Virus record (IMG/VR): IMGVR_UViG_3300044620_000592
Span: 1 to 64,000 of that record
Strand: one strand, 5' to 3'
DNA from: a virus
DNA length: 64,000 nucleotides
The notes under the pieces: generated by a model
Told to the model about the DNA's origin: nothing
The model's database searches: none
The model's input: the letters and a program-made list of their open reading frames with translations, nothing else
Position numbers and translations under genes: made by a program
Shown here: piece by piece, positions 42,901-50,378 of the stretch
Layout of the letters: the number at the start of each line of letters is the position of its first letter
Numbering within the stretch: position 1 is the stretch's first letter

Positions 42901-45900
42901 TCTAGATTCTTCATTACAAGCATTACAGCAACGCCGATTGCAAGAATTATAATTCCAATACCAGAAGCGATAAGTGTTAACTTCATTATCTTCAGAGCAG
43001 CTGTCCCAAGATTTGTTGATGTTACAAAACCTTTCATCGCAGCAGACATTCTTGCAAAGAATCTTGGCGCTTCAACGCCAGCAGCAGCATGCTGCATTCT
43101 TAATGCAAGCATTGCATCTTTAGCGCCTTTTACACTCTTCTTGTATCCTTCTATTGGAGCAGTTGCAAGACCCTTGGCTGTACCGCCAAGTTCTTTTATT
43201 CTGTCGGGAGCAGCTTCTCTTGATCTTCCTACTGCTTCTGCGACTTGAGCAGCTCTTCCTTTAATTCCACCTCTGTAGATATCCGATGCTCTGTCAGCAG
43301 TAATTTCTCTGCCCTTATACATATTTTGCCCAGTGAATACATCAAGATCTAAATTTTTTCTACTAAGCGTTCTCTTGGCTAATGTTCTCTTTTCAAGAGT
43401 CTCTCTAGTATCCTCATAAGCCTGCAGAGCATCTTTCTCTCCAGTGGTCATTCTTCTAAAACGACCACTCGCTCCTCTGATACCGGCCGCTCCTGAAGTA
43501 ACACCAGATGCCTGCAGAGCGACTGCCTCCTGCACCATGTCGCCTACGGACTTTGAGAATCGACCACCAGGACCTCTACCACCTGTAGTTGGATAACCTT
43601 TAGCCAACAAACTTTGTTTGATCATCTCTTCAGTTTTTCTTAGGATTTCTCTTTCATCTGCATCCATTGGCCCCATACGACCACTGGGGCCTCTTACTCC
43701 CGCAGCGCCAGACATAACCCCAGTTTTCTGAAGCTTCAAAGCAGATTTCATTTGGGATGTAAAAGAAGGTTTTGCAGCAACAGGTGCGCCAGTAATTGGG
43801 TCAATAACTGAAGTACCAGTAATTGGAGCTAATGATTCTCTAACTGCTTTTTGAGCATTAACTTGTCTAGACAATGCCATTGGAGCAGTGCTTTGCTCTT
43901 GCAAAGCACCAGTCATTAATCCAATTTTATTTGCGAGTCTTCCAACCGGACCTTCACCAGATGCAAGAGTTGCAAGGAATGTCGCAAACTTCCCATTTGT
44001 ATTAACAACGGTATCACCAACAACAGTTAATGGCTTAGATAGTCTAAGCATTGCTGATGAACTAGCAACAGCTTCAACTGACAATGTTTTAAGGGATGGC
44101 AAAAAGGAGAGAAGGACTTTCGCAACGCTACCCATTGCAAGTCTAAACTGACCGAAGACAAAGATGAGTGGTCCAATTGCAGCAGTTGCTCCAGCAACAA
44201 GAAGAGCAACAGTTGATATTAATTGCTTAGTTCTACCATCAAGACTAGACCATGCAGTAATCAACTTATTTGAAATATCTGTAATTTTTTCTATTGCAGG
44301 TCTTGCCCCTTTGATGATATCAGTAGCAAAAGCTTTAAAGTTGTTTTTAAGAATTGATATTTGTGTGTCAAGAGAACCTAATGCGACATCTAATTCTCTT
44401 TGTGCAACCTCAGCAGCGTTGGCTGCGCCTGCAAGTTGAATAAAGCTAGCTCGACCAGCCTCCGTATTAACTTGACCAATTAAGTCTACTCCTTCTGTTC
44501 TTTGAGCTTTTACAATCTCATCAGTAACAGCTTGTCTAACTTTTCTAGCTTCTTTAACTTGCGCTAGAGTTACTCTACCAAAACCATCAATTTGCGCCGT
44601 TTCTCCCTCTTTAATCTGAGCTGTTGCAATTCTGGCAATAATTCCAATATCTTGATAACTCTTAATAAGAGGAAGGTTTGCATTAGATGACTTATTAGCC
44701 GAAATTATTGCTTGGTTTGCAAATCCTTGGAGTTTCTTTTCTGCAGACTCTAAACTTACAGTATTTGATTTAAGAACTTCATCAAAGTCTGCCATCTGAG
44801 CAAGTGCAACTTCCATTCTTGGACCTTGACGAACACCAAAAACTTTTGCAAAGAACTCCATTGCGCCTTCTTGACCTGCTGCGCTGTTCTTTAGTTCATT
44901 AAAACCATCAATAAGAGATTGAATAGCATCAAGACCAGTACCTTTAATTGCGGTAAAGTTAGTATCATACTCTTTTGATAATCTTCTAAACAAGTCAGCA
45001 TTTTGCTTTGTTGGAGCAACAAGTCTCTGCAAAGAAACTTTAATTGAGTTAGCGGATGCTCCAACTTCAAAACCAGCAGCCTTCATTGGAGCAAGCATTC
45101 CAGCAAGTTCAGTCATTGAAAGACCAAATGAGGAACCAGCAGCAGCGACTTCTGGGAAAGCATCTCCCAAGTCTCTTAGAGTCAATGCAGTTACGTTTTC
45201 AACAGAGTTGAAAAGATTTAATTGAGCAGTTGCTGCGCCGATTGCAGCAATTTCTCTTTCTTCAAAGGTCATCTTTCTAGATTGACCCGACATTTGCATA
45301 GCTCGCTGAGCTTGGAAGTAAAGGCTTTGTACAAGATCTTTGGCTGCACCAATATCCATGTCACCAAGTTTTTCAGTAACAGCAGCTAATTCAGTAATCT
45401 TTGCAATGCTCTCTTCGCTTTGGATACCTAATTCAGCAAAGTCTCCTGCCAATCCGACTGTTAAACTCTTGGCAAGACCGAATCTATTGCTAATTTTTCC
45501 AAGAGATTTATCAAGCCTGTCATAGCGATCAACCATTCCTTGAAGTTGCTTAGATTGCTCCTTAGTTGCCCCAACAAGGTCAACATTCATCTTCTTCGCA
45601 GCGGCCTCAAGATTTGGTGCAACATTTTCAAGAACTTTATTTAATCTTACAAATTCTTTATCAACTGACACAAGAGCTTGGAGACCGTATCTTGCAAAAC
45701 CAACCATTGGGGTTGTAAGACCAATAATAAGACTTCGACCAACGAACTGCGCATCCTTGCCAAGACGCTTCTGCTCTTGCGCTACGCTCTTTAAGTCCTC
45801 TGTAAGACCTCTTAGACGAATTCCCTTTAAAGCAGACTCATAAGCCTTAAGGTCGGAAACAGCGGCTTTTCTGAATGAGGCAGATGCTCCAGTAGCAAAC

Positions 45901-46190
45901 TTAAACTCTGTGCCCATTCCGGCAATTTCTTTTCTTACCCTTCCAATCTCATTGGTAAGAACAGAGTTGTTTCTAGAAAGTTGATCAATTGTTTTAGCGT
46001 GAGCTTTTAATGATGAGTCAGCAGAGCCTACAGCAGCAGAGAGAGCCTTGCTTCTTGCGCTAAGGTTGTTCATTGGGGCTACAGAACCCCTTACAACAGC
46101 ATTGAGCTGTTGCATAGCATTGCTAAGCTTATAAACATCCGCTACGCCCGCAGTCGCTACGGCAATTACAATATCTACATCACTAGCCAT
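36987..46190 (-). CDS. Tape measure protein with a large internal insert (3067 aa)
   Basis: This protein sets tail length. The N-terminal 650 residues are helical with phage tape-measure motifs, followed by Ala/Gly-rich linkers. Membrane-like segments lie near residue 1075 and at about 1180-1280, a coiled coil at about 1450-1620 and a Gly/Ser linker at about 1685-1720. A GIPAILHGGEFVV motif at about 1845 normally marks the C-terminal part, but a similar GVPALLHGGEYVV occurs at about 2968. The roughly 1,100 residues between them are hydrophilic and unlike the rest. AAGAGGT precedes the ATG. Confidence 0.92.
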   Translation of the reverse strand: MASDVDIVIAVATAGVADVYKLSNAMQQLNAVVRGSVAPMNNLSARSKALSAAVGSADSSLKAHAKTIDQLSRNNSVLTNEIGRVRKEIAGMGTEFKFATGASASFRKAAVSDLKAYESALKGIRLRGLTEDLKSVAQEQKRLGKDAQFVGRSLIIGLTTPMVGFARYGLQALVSVDKEFVRLNKVLENVAPNLEAAAKKMNVDLVGATKEQSKQLQGMVDRYDRLDKSLGKISNRFGLAKSLTVGLAGDFAELGIQSEESIAKITELAAVTEKLGDMDIGAAKDLVQSLYFQAQRAMQMSGQSRKMTFEEREIAAIGAATAQLNLFNSVENVTALTLRDLGDAFPEVAAAGSSFGLSMTELAGMLAPMKAAGFEVGASANSIKVSLQRLVAPTKQNADLFRRLSKEYDTNFTAIKGTGLDAIQSLIDGFNELKNSAAGQEGAMEFFAKVFGVRQGPRMEVALAQMADFDEVLKSNTVSLESAEKKLQGFANQAIISANKSSNANLPLIKSYQDIGIIARIATAQIKEGETAQIDGFGRVTLAQVKEARKVRQAVTDEIVKAQRTEGVDLIGQVNTEAGRASFIQLAGAANAAEVAQRELDVALGSLDTQISILKNNFKAFATDIIKGARPAIEKITDISNKLITAWSSLDGRTKQLISTVALLVAGATAAIGPLIFVFGQFRLAMGSVAKVLLSFLPSLKTLSVEAVASSSAMLRLSKPLTVVGDTVVNTNGKFATFLATLASGEGPVGRLANKIGLMTGALQEQSTAPMALSRQVNAQKAVRESLAPITGTSVIDPITGAPVAAKPSFTSQMKSALKLQKTGVMSGAAGVRGPSGRMGPMDADEREILRKTEEMIKQSLLAKGYPTTGGRGPGGRFSKSVGDMVQEAVALQASGVTSGAAGIRGASGRFRRMTTGEKDALQAYEDTRETLEKRTLAKRTLSRKNLDLDVFTGQNMYKGREITADRASDIYRGGIKGRAAQVAEAVGRSREAAPDRIKELGGTAKGLATAPIEGYKKSVKGAKDAMLALRMQHAAAGVEAPRFFARMSAAMKGFVTSTNLGTAALKIMKLTLIASGIGIIILAIGVAVMLVMKNLDSFKKAGSSGIKTVKEAFTTVKDAVLELVRPIIDLFAHFGNGAKGSEGAVQGLGKAFSGIAVVFKFVANVFKMIVEKFIKPYLYMIINIVGAVVSLFQGNWKKAFSFLMAAVAFAAEFFVNAFAIGFKVIVSLAGGLVKGVVSLIGLLAKGMIEYLVWPITGVLKLASMLPFGIGDKFKGINNKFRSVVNGAKGMVDSATSVVNSTVDKATGAVNGLIDKSAKGIKNKLGGLKKGGIDASKGKVTLGGKGKKDDNVEVDTDPMQEQIANATGEGLSEGADEGAKELAKRAAQALKDIKKEVQEEIASRIKDAMTAVVESITNSLKDQKEASLLIYDAQIKKIEDVAKAEEKLTKEQEYQNKLREAEEQRALNRLNTRRNYAMAVYAGQIDEARAIADAGARQDTEDTKSIGVIRDERVKELAEENRKVMIDSIKEAKENASKYFDEMIKSFTEAAKKITQFPPTTAEEFNTMLNQLIDGGNGFVGAKSIANSMGTVFSESFGGALGQLGVNASGPLTSSLAAIGKTLTENNPFGPTGIWSKTIDASIDALTRKYTGLSQTLTTVIDTNSEAFSKLLTTYTAYQDIVNPAGAGGSSSSGGSGGGGTGAGGSGAGAGGTGTGGGTGNETGLNNLKKGKVTPNQLARVMFANYRNADRNLLVDYLTDAFTIFTKPPVDSSANKFKKFLTENPAIKQTKNSRILTMVRNAYNTGSRSEGYDGYKLYEMGGMLPYSKGGPTEGPVQQGIPAILHGGEFVVRNSAVNKYGWGMMQQINQGTYKPKPFANGGMIDSFAKGGAIKKPKKMVTGGKSKAPERAPDKKIKEDPAQAEWNWQQNNGGFTEAYMDTIGKGESSRGKNWGKKPDWFGRAKTSDGWMGGGLRTADDTWVAYGGLEFGKTADLATKLQQMVVKNRIAIFGWIRNVPVNSPGFPAGATLLNPPLGTGKHGFDRSHLLSLERGLFKGKPEKLKKYRSPEQEFPLPENFNPNMSYISQLGYDPFKNFGSDKGAFNTKASKDAYVNYFRNKPKGFDKITMPFSKPIWIDSFKKIVKGPKNARNFDSFGAYSPDADAVGAFGYYKGGLVKGKKPDEKKPASAADFRKADFLSAFEMQRIGEMAKEQAQEQKKSIWGKIKSAVKKPFVAAKNWASNRLMAEIYGSQTGSGFTGSAVMLNRATNPKYEHVHPSGKPTMLDLPSVRAGAGLAKTLTEFNPITGAYFPLERTFDIHNEGLSGKDRTLAGLQSAVSLIGPDTVFGLNAPRNPSTFLPRVQDSLSNSYWTFINNNKPLNRIYSEARHLKEVIKPPTPTVDIAGRPIKVGPEAWFHYFDERSPMVKSIKEFNPAQTTRSYPNLVSKIFGTRYGNKLGLPKTPKPQKKIISKISDYLIPSKTFSNFGNTSEDWLSMYNDYLVSPSFLRVEQNRLIKENVLSNILESKKGRTGSFTRAMIDFEDYSGRILSNGKRAIKPGTKVGIKTLIDQIMGDRNAFSYPAITIDNLNQVRPMQFDDLINLFLNSKNPNQFVRKYIEQHYDYMSGMGFNMPANMPKRKTHIDLMMKDFRENDFTMSNFFEAVRSQEHIVDPNYASNIVNQIVQRTNSLTDHYQRSAIIYSNKKFFTKSPIFNNMDSFESLMKAGVVDPELLGKMRTSLVMDTATSGRITVGQILDDGISQLSSMSFEIGQMYDKNHYPVTGFKVGMWNSYADTSGKQTTLASIASNRILGAIYEMVMKPLGAKVIYPGSMSKYSFKVASELSETMKSIDPSIEIIGDYSDAVQRLERGDSFNGIGFTGFSRPFTTSANELRNNLLGFSVGRGGISTPEIEARITAATKRIALARIALRKAMKNKEDDFGIGNFNGGLISRANGGIIPGFGSQGVPALLHGGEYVVNASAVKNIGIAALQAMNNMRFNTPKAPSYSGPVNGQSTSTSTTHIYVENFIGEKQWFESMMKDYNVTIAPQNQKAAGLNNTTISTYSGINRGL

Positions 46191-46238
46191 TTGGTACCTC
46201 TTAAATTATCGCATTTTATATTGCAAAACGCAATGAAT

Positions 46239-46571
46239 TTATCCAGCAATTTCAAAGCCAAGGCCAATTGGAATATCTCTATAGTTATCTGCGGTGATTG
46301 AGTTATCCTCTGGAGGAAGTGGATCGTACCAGTCATCATCAAAGTCAACTTCTCCTCCAAATGCAACAGCAGATGCTTTGATTGTTTTTGTATATTCATT
46401 ACCACATGCGCGGTAAAGCAAAAACAACTCATGCAAAAGCAAAGAGTCTTCTAATTCTTCTAAACTTTTCCACGCACCTATTTGTACAAAAACTTCTGAT
46501 TCATACTTCAATAGGGGAAGATCATCCCAAGCGGTTACTTCGCCTGAACTTGCTGACCCTCCCTCTACTGG
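46239..46571 (-). CDS. Tail assembly chaperone, -1 frameshift extension
   Basis: This frame has no proper start of its own (the first candidate is TTG at 46511), but it is open from the slippery CCCAAAC in the upstream chaperone gene. A -1 shift there would add 110 residues (beginning PVEGGSASSGEV) to the first 103, giving a 213-residue fusion. This is the G/GT arrangement of many siphoviruses. The short and long forms load onto the tape measure before tube polymerisation. It stops just before the tape measure start. Confidence 0.85.
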   Translation of the reverse strand, partial: PVEGGSASSGEVTAWDDLPLLKYESEVFVQIGAWKSLEELEDSLLLHELFLLYRACGNEYTKTIKASAVAFGGEVDFDDDWYDPLPPEDNSITADNYRDIPIGLGFEIAG

Positions 46572-46879
46572 TTTGGGTCGCCACCCATAGCAACTGCCAT
46601 GAGTTCTTGGAATGAACGGAGGTCGAGAGCGTCTTCCAATGCATCATCATCAGCTGCCAACTCTGGGTCAACCTTCTTGAGTGCAATTTTTGCTGCTGCA
46701 ACCATCTTGTCAATGTCCTCATCTGTGAGGTTACCTTCGTCAGTTGTCTTCATATCATTTGCAACCTTCATAAAGTCTCTCAGTGAGCGAATGGTCAGGG
46801 GTTTAATTGTGCGAACTTTTCCGTCAGCAAACACAATGTCTGTACCCTTATACATATCTACATTCTTATTATTAGCCAT
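46565..46879 (-). CDS. Tail assembly chaperone, short form (104 aa)
   Basis: A small acidic helical protein between the tail tube and tape measure genes, the standard place for the G-type chaperone. It is rich in Asp and Glu (LAADDDALEDALDL). It ends two codons after the slippery heptamer CCCAAAC. Its start has AGGTAGGA upstream, and a terminator separates it from the tail tube gene. Confidence 0.87.
   Translation of the reverse strand: MANNKNVDMYKGTDIVFADGKVRTIKPLTIRSLRDFMKVANDMKTTDEGNLTDEDIDKMVAAAKIALKKVDPELAADDDALEDALDLRSFQELMAVAMGGDPNQ
46571..46577 (-). promoter_or_regulatory. Programmed -1 frameshift site CCCAAAC
   Basis: On the minus strand the heptamer reads C-CCA-AAC in the chaperone frame and fits X-XXY-YYZ exactly. 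Slipping back one base gives CCC-AAA and continues in the open -1 frame for 110 codons. The zero-frame stop comes one codon after the heptamer. Confidence 0.85.
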
Positions 46880-46903
46880 TTTAAAATGTCCTACCTTTGT
46901 CTA

Positions 46904-46949
46904 TAAAAAGGGAAAATCCCTTGTGCAATATATTATCACACAAGGGATT
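46904..46949 (-). terminator. Terminator after the major tail protein gene
   Basis: An 11-bp stem (AATCCCTTGTG and complement, 46915-46925 and 46939-46949) is followed on the minus strand by TTCCCTTTTTAT. It would raise tail-tube expression above the genes that follow. Confidence 0.8.
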
Positions 46950-46978
46950 GCCCTAAGTACCAGTTTGTAGTTTTTTAA

Positions 46979-47572
46979 TTACAGGTCGTCAATAATCTTG
47001 CCGTACTCGTAGTTAGTGTCTGTTGACACTGGGAGGATACGGAAAGAGACTGCAAAGACGGATGCCTCTGCTCTCTTCATGCTGATTGTTGATGATTCCA
47101 TTGAGATTGCTCTCTTTGTTCTGAACTTACGCAACTTCGTTACTGAAGCAGTTGAACCAGGGGCATTGCCCTCGATTTGTACTGCCTTTTCGAATGGGTA
47201 AACGCCTTGTCCACCAAACTTGAAAGTTCTTGTATTTAAACCGTCAAGTGTATTAACGATGTCTGCGCCACTTGAGTCGCTGTTTGCGATTTCCGTGTTG
47301 TAGCTCCACGCAATAGCGAGGTTTCTCAATGTACCTTCAGCCATAGTTGTCTTAACCATAACCTTAACTTTCGATTGAATAACCTTTGCTGCGTCACCGA
47401 ATTGATCAACCTCAATGTCAACCATGTCTGGCTGCCAAGAGATTTCCACACCACCTTGGGTGTAGCCAACATCGGTAAGAGCATCGAAATCTACACCTGT
47501 CATTGTTGTGTTGGAAGCTCCAACTTTAACGACTGCTTCACCGACTACGATATTTGCTGCTTCTGTTGCCAT
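46979..47572 (-). CDS. Major tail (tube) protein (197 aa)
   Basis: A beta-rich protein of typical tail-tube length with strands such as VEISWQPDMVDIEVDQF and KVMVKTTMAEGTLRNLAIAW, the usual core of siphovirus tube proteins. It has a strong GGAG ribosome site and its own terminator, consistent with high expression. It lies between the connectors and the chaperone/tape measure genes. Confidence 0.85.
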   Translation of the reverse strand: MATEAANIVVGEAVVKVGASNTTMTGVDFDALTDVGYTQGGVEISWQPDMVDIEVDQFGDAAKVIQSKVKVMVKTTMAEGTLRNLAIAWSYNTEIANSDSSGADIVNTLDGLNTRTFKFGGQGVYPFEKAVQIEGNAPGSTASVTKLRKFRTKRAISMESSTISMKRAEASVFAVSFRILPVSTDTNYEYGKIIDDL

Positions 47573-47587
47573 TTTTTTTCTCCTAAA

Positions 47588-47782
47588 TTATTCGAGGAAG
47601 AAAATTTTCTTTCCTCTTCTGTCACGCCATTTAGCGATCTTTTTTACATGGTCTGGGTTGACCTCATCTTGCTTTCGACCTATTCCTAAGCCCTTTTGCC
47701 ATTCAAAATCGTAAGTTTTGGAACCCATCCTGACGGTATAACCTTCAGTTTTACCTATGTATGTAATAGTAGTATACTTCAT
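47588..47782 (-). CDS. Small unknown protein before the tail tube (64 aa)
   Basis: A small beta-rich, basic protein (YTVRMGSKTYDFEWQKG, DRRGKKIFFLE) between the tail terminator and tail tube genes. Small proteins with a G-x-x-Y-x-F-E-W-x-x-G pattern are seen near phage connectors but have no settled role. There is no Shine-Dalgarno; TATGCT lies 8 nt before the ATG. Confidence 0.65.
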   Translation of the reverse strand: MKYTTITYIGKTEGYTVRMGSKTYDFEWQKGLGIGRKQDEVNPDHVKKIAKWRDRRGKKIFFLE

Positions 47783-47790
47783 ATCTTATT

Positions 47791-47796
47791 AGCATA
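47791..47796 (-). promoter_or_regulatory. Candidate -10 hexamer TATGCT
   Basis: TATGCT-AATAAGAT-ATG on the minus strand, in the 20-bp gap after the tail terminator gene. The spacing is consistent with a leaderless or near-leaderless transcript for the small gene and tail tube. Confidence 0.4.
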
Positions 47797-47803
47797 CCAT
47801 ACT

Positions 47804-48220
47804 CTAATAAGAAGTTGAGTATATTCTAAAGCTTAAATCCATTTGATACCAGCCTTCTTTCTCCAAAGGCTCCAGCAACCCAGAACCTACAAATATTGCA
47901 GACTTAAATCTATGGTTACTACTCTCAATTCCACCACTATCTCCAATTGTATCACCTCTGCCCAAGAGATAAATCATTCTTTCAGATATTTTAAACATTC
48001 TATCAACATCACTATCATAAATTGAGTAAGTAATATTATCAAACCTATTCCAGTAGGACTCAACTGAAGGAATTGATGGATTAAAATAATAAACAATAAA
48101 CGGAGGAGGCTCTGTTCCATACCCAATAATTGGGAAGAAGTTCATGGTTTTTCCGGCAATCTGTTGAAGGACTGTATCTTCTTTTAGAAAAGTATTAACA
48201 TCATAAACACTTATTGTCAT
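47804..48220 (-). CDS. Probable tail terminator protein (138 aa)
   Basis: The alpha/beta pattern with PPFIVYYFNPS, YSIYDSDVDRMFKISERMI and a final beta strand pair (WYQMDLSFRIYS) matches tail terminator or completion proteins that cap the tube. Gene order (connector, stopper, gp10-like, this gene, tube) supports it. It overlaps the upstream gene by 4 nt. Confidence 0.6.
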   Translation of the reverse strand: MTISVYDVNTFLKEDTVLQQIAGKTMNFFPIIGYGTEPPPFIVYYFNPSIPSVESYWNRFDNITYSIYDSDVDRMFKISERMIYLLGRGDTIGDSGGIESSNHRFKSAIFVGSGLLEPLEKEGWYQMDLSFRIYSTSY

Positions 48221-48768
48221 CTTCCACCTGCTCTACTTCTAATTGATGGCAAATCTGACAAACCAGTTGAACCACCTCTTGGACCAAAGCCAAATCTCTT
48301 AATTGCATACTGCAAGTTCTCTAAAACAATTCTACGAGCATCCTGCTTCACTTCGTCAGCATGACCGCGCATGCTTGGTATCTTTGCAGACCATAAAGCA
48401 CTTGGGTATGGAGGAACAGACTCCGGCCTTAAAACCATTCTGTAAGCACCTCTAGATTTAACTCTATAGGCTTTTCGACCTTTCAAGAAAACCGAGGCAA
48501 CAATAAAGGCATCTGCTCCATTTCTTGTTTTCATACCTTTTTCTGGCTTAATTGTCAACTTATATCCTAAATCTCCACTTGGAGAAATTTCATATGCCAA
48601 GTATCTTGAAGCAGGATACATTGCATAAAGTTTTTGAGATATATTATCTGCGCTTCTGTACAAGCCAGATTGCTGAATTGACGCAATACGATTAGGAAAG
48701 CTATCAATCTTATTAATAAGCGCATCCATTTGCCTTGTTGCATTGGAGTTAATATTCATATTATACAT
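48217..48768 (-). CDS. HK97 gp10-like head-tail joining protein (183 aa)
   Basis: Position and pattern suggest the gp10-type connector: an N-terminal helix, then FIVASVFLKGRKAYRV, PYPSALW and a basic C-terminal helix. I use the ATG at 48768, with AAGGGTGG at good spacing. A longer frame begins with TTG at 48774 and a shorter one with ATG at 48759. The basic Gly/Arg-rich end (RSRAGGR) is disordered-looking. Confidence 0.6.
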   Translation of the reverse strand: MYNMNINSNATRQMDALINKIDSFPNRIASIQQSGLYRSADNISQKLYAMYPASRYLAYEISPSGDLGYKLTIKPEKGMKTRNGADAFIVASVFLKGRKAYRVKSRGAYRMVLRPESVPPYPSALWSAKIPSMRGHADEVKQDARRIVLENLQYAIKRFGFGPRGGSTGLSDLPSIRSRAGGR

Positions 48769-49135
48769 TCTCAACCACCCTTCTTGTAGTGATTAGATAA
48801 TGATGTAATTTGCCTTTATAGCCCATGTACTTGCGAATGCTTATAATCTCTAATGGTCCAGACTCAAGGACAACCCCGGCTCTATCCACGACATTTTGAA
48901 TCCGATTGTTGTAAGTAATATACTGAGCATCTTGGTGTGAGACATAAAACTCATACTGATCAATGTTGTCAATATATGGCTCAATTCTTCTTTCGCTTCG
49001 CTGGGATTGGAATACCGCAGGTATCGTAGCAGCCTTGCTAAAAGTTATTGTCTTTTGACCAGCAGCATTATTACTGGTTATTTTTTCGTATACATCAATC
49101 TTGTGTACAAATCTTAAATAAGTTTTTGCACTCAT
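48761..49135 (-). CDS. Head closure / stopper-like protein (124 aa)
   Basis: A beta-barrel pattern (HKIDVYEKITS, ATIPAVFQSQRSERRIEP, LEIISIRKYMGYKG) fits SPP1 gp16-like stoppers that close the portal after DNA packaging. The gene lies directly after the adaptor and overlaps it by one base. Gene order is the main support. Confidence 0.65.
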   Translation of the reverse strand: MSAKTYLRFVHKIDVYEKITSNNAAGQKTITFSKAATIPAVFQSQRSERRIEPYIDNIDQYEFYVSHQDAQYITYNNRIQNVVDRAGVVLESGPLEIISIRKYMGYKGKLHHYLITTRRVVENV

Positions 49136-50046
49136 TAGACAACATAATCCATCACAAACAATGTGTAATCCATAAGCAGAACATCAGCCTCGATGTTCCC
49201 AGTTGTCTCATAGAAAGAGTCTTTCATGTAAACAGTAAGAGCATCCATTTCAACTCTTGTCATGCCATGCATTCTGTATTCCGAATCATTATTCATTGCA
49301 TCGGCAATCAGCAAAGAAGCGGCCTGCTTAACATTGTCGGGAATAAATCTCCAGCCAAAGTTGCCAATAATCTGGTATGTAGAGTCAAGATCCCATTTGC
49401 CCAAAACAAAGACTTGCTCTGGCAGGGATGTCTTCCTAAAGCGGATGTTATAGGTTGTATCAAAATTGAAAGGCTGTCTTACCTTCTCAACTTTATCAAC
49501 CGTTTCACTAAGAAGGATTAATTCATCGCTTGTTCCAAAGTCTTGGATAACAGATACTAGATCAGAAACCGGAATTGGGAGTCTCATGCTCGAATAGTTA
49601 TTGCCATTCATCAGCAAGGTTTTATTTTCATAATATTCAAAAGACTGTCCACAGTAGGTGTCAATTGTATTTTTTACCCTTTTGGCAATTGCCTCAAACT
49701 TGGACTCAAATTCATTCTCAAGCTCTGGATATTCATCAAAGAACTCAGCTGCCGTAATGTAGGGGGTAAAGACATTGATGTACTTAGATTGGGTGTATGT
49801 CACCCCAGAAACCGCATAGGTGAAATCAGCCTTGTAACGCCCTGAGGAATTTAAAATATAGATTCCAGAGCTTTGTTGACCAAAGGTGATTGTATAAACC
49901 CCTGTGCCTGTTCTGGTGGCGCTGGTTGGTCCTGAAACCAAATCCCCAAGCTCATGATACAGGGATACCGATACCAGATTTGATGTTGGGTCACTTGGTA
50001 GCGTTAGCGTAAGGGTTTTAGATGTGTTGATCTTTACTTCATCCAT
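49135..50046 (-). CDS. Head-tail adaptor with N-terminal Ig-like domain (303 aa)
   Basis: Residues 1-95 look like an immunoglobulin-type beta sandwich (SKTLTLTLPSDPTSN, GVYTITFGQQ, RYKADFTYAVSG). The rest resembles HK97 gp6-like adaptors: YITAAEFFDEYPELE, VKNTIDTYCGQSFEYYENK, LPIPVSDLVSV, then a helical end. The added Ig-like domain could project from the neck. TATAAT lies 9 nt before the ATG and no Shine-Dalgarno is visible. Confidence 0.72.
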   Translation of the reverse strand: MDEVKINTSKTLTLTLPSDPTSNLVSVSLYHELGDLVSGPTSATRTGTGVYTITFGQQSSGIYILNSSGRYKADFTYAVSGVTYTQSKYINVFTPYITAAEFFDEYPELENEFESKFEAIAKRVKNTIDTYCGQSFEYYENKTLLMNGNNYSSMRLPIPVSDLVSVIQDFGTSDELILLSETVDKVEKVRQPFNFDTTYNIRFRKTSLPEQVFVLGKWDLDSTYQIIGNFGWRFIPDNVKQAASLLIADAMNNDSEYRMHGMTRVEMDALTVYMKDSFYETTGNIEADVLLMDYTLFVMDYVV

Positions 50047-50055
50047 TATGCTTTA

Positions 50056-50061
50056 ATTATA
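50056..50061 (-). promoter_or_regulatory. -10 hexamer TATAAT for the connector/tail operon
   Basis: TATAAT-TAAAGCATA-ATG on the minus strand. It precedes the head-tail adaptor, in the gap after the accessory island. The expected start of transcription lies within a few bases of the ATG. Confidence 0.6.
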
Positions 50062-50087
50062 CAGCATATAGGTTTAGTTGGTAAATC

Positions 50088-50378
50088 TCAAAACCCCCAA
50101 AAATGTTTCAATATCGATAAACTTGCCAAAACCACCCAAGCGACATTGAAAAGGATGATTGTTGGAAGGGTCTTGCGTGTTGAAGTCCAAATAAGAGCAA
50201 CGCTGGAAATGATGGCAAAAATATATAACCACCAGAATTGCTTGCCGAGAAGAAGCCCTGGGAAGATAATTGCAATCTTGGTAGCAAAGCCACAAGCCTC
50301 TACTGTATTAACACTTGTCCAGTATGAGCGATTACTCATGGTCTTGACAGCATTAATTATTTTTTGAAAAAATTCCAT
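50088..50378 (-). CDS. Small membrane protein at the end of the accessory island (96 aa)
   Basis: Three hydrophobic segments are visible, at about 28-45 (ATKIAIIFPGLLLG), 48-66 (WWLYIFAIISSVALIW) and 71-92. The N-terminus has basic residues. A holin-like role is possible, but it is far from the lysis genes and may serve the halogenase island instead. It overlaps the upstream gene by 22 nt. Confidence 0.65.
   Translation of the reverse strand: MEFFQKIINAVKTMSNRSYWTSVNTVEACGFATKIAIIFPGLLLGKQFWWLYIFAIISSVALIWTSTRKTLPTIILFNVAWVVLASLSILKHFWGF

Noticed and set aside
46239-46511. Independent 90-residue gene starting at TTG 46511
   Set aside because: The frame is open further upstream to the slippery site, has no ribosome site at the TTG and fits the chaperone frameshift product.
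49048-49521. Plus-strand frame of 157 codons across the adaptor and stopper genes
   Set aside because: It spans a junction between two well-supported minus-strand genes and has no ribosome site or recognisable domain.
50088-50378. Membrane protein as the main holin
   Set aside because: It is 10 kb from the lysin and belongs to the halogenase operon by overlap; the 55- to 80-residue proteins next to the lysin are better candidates.
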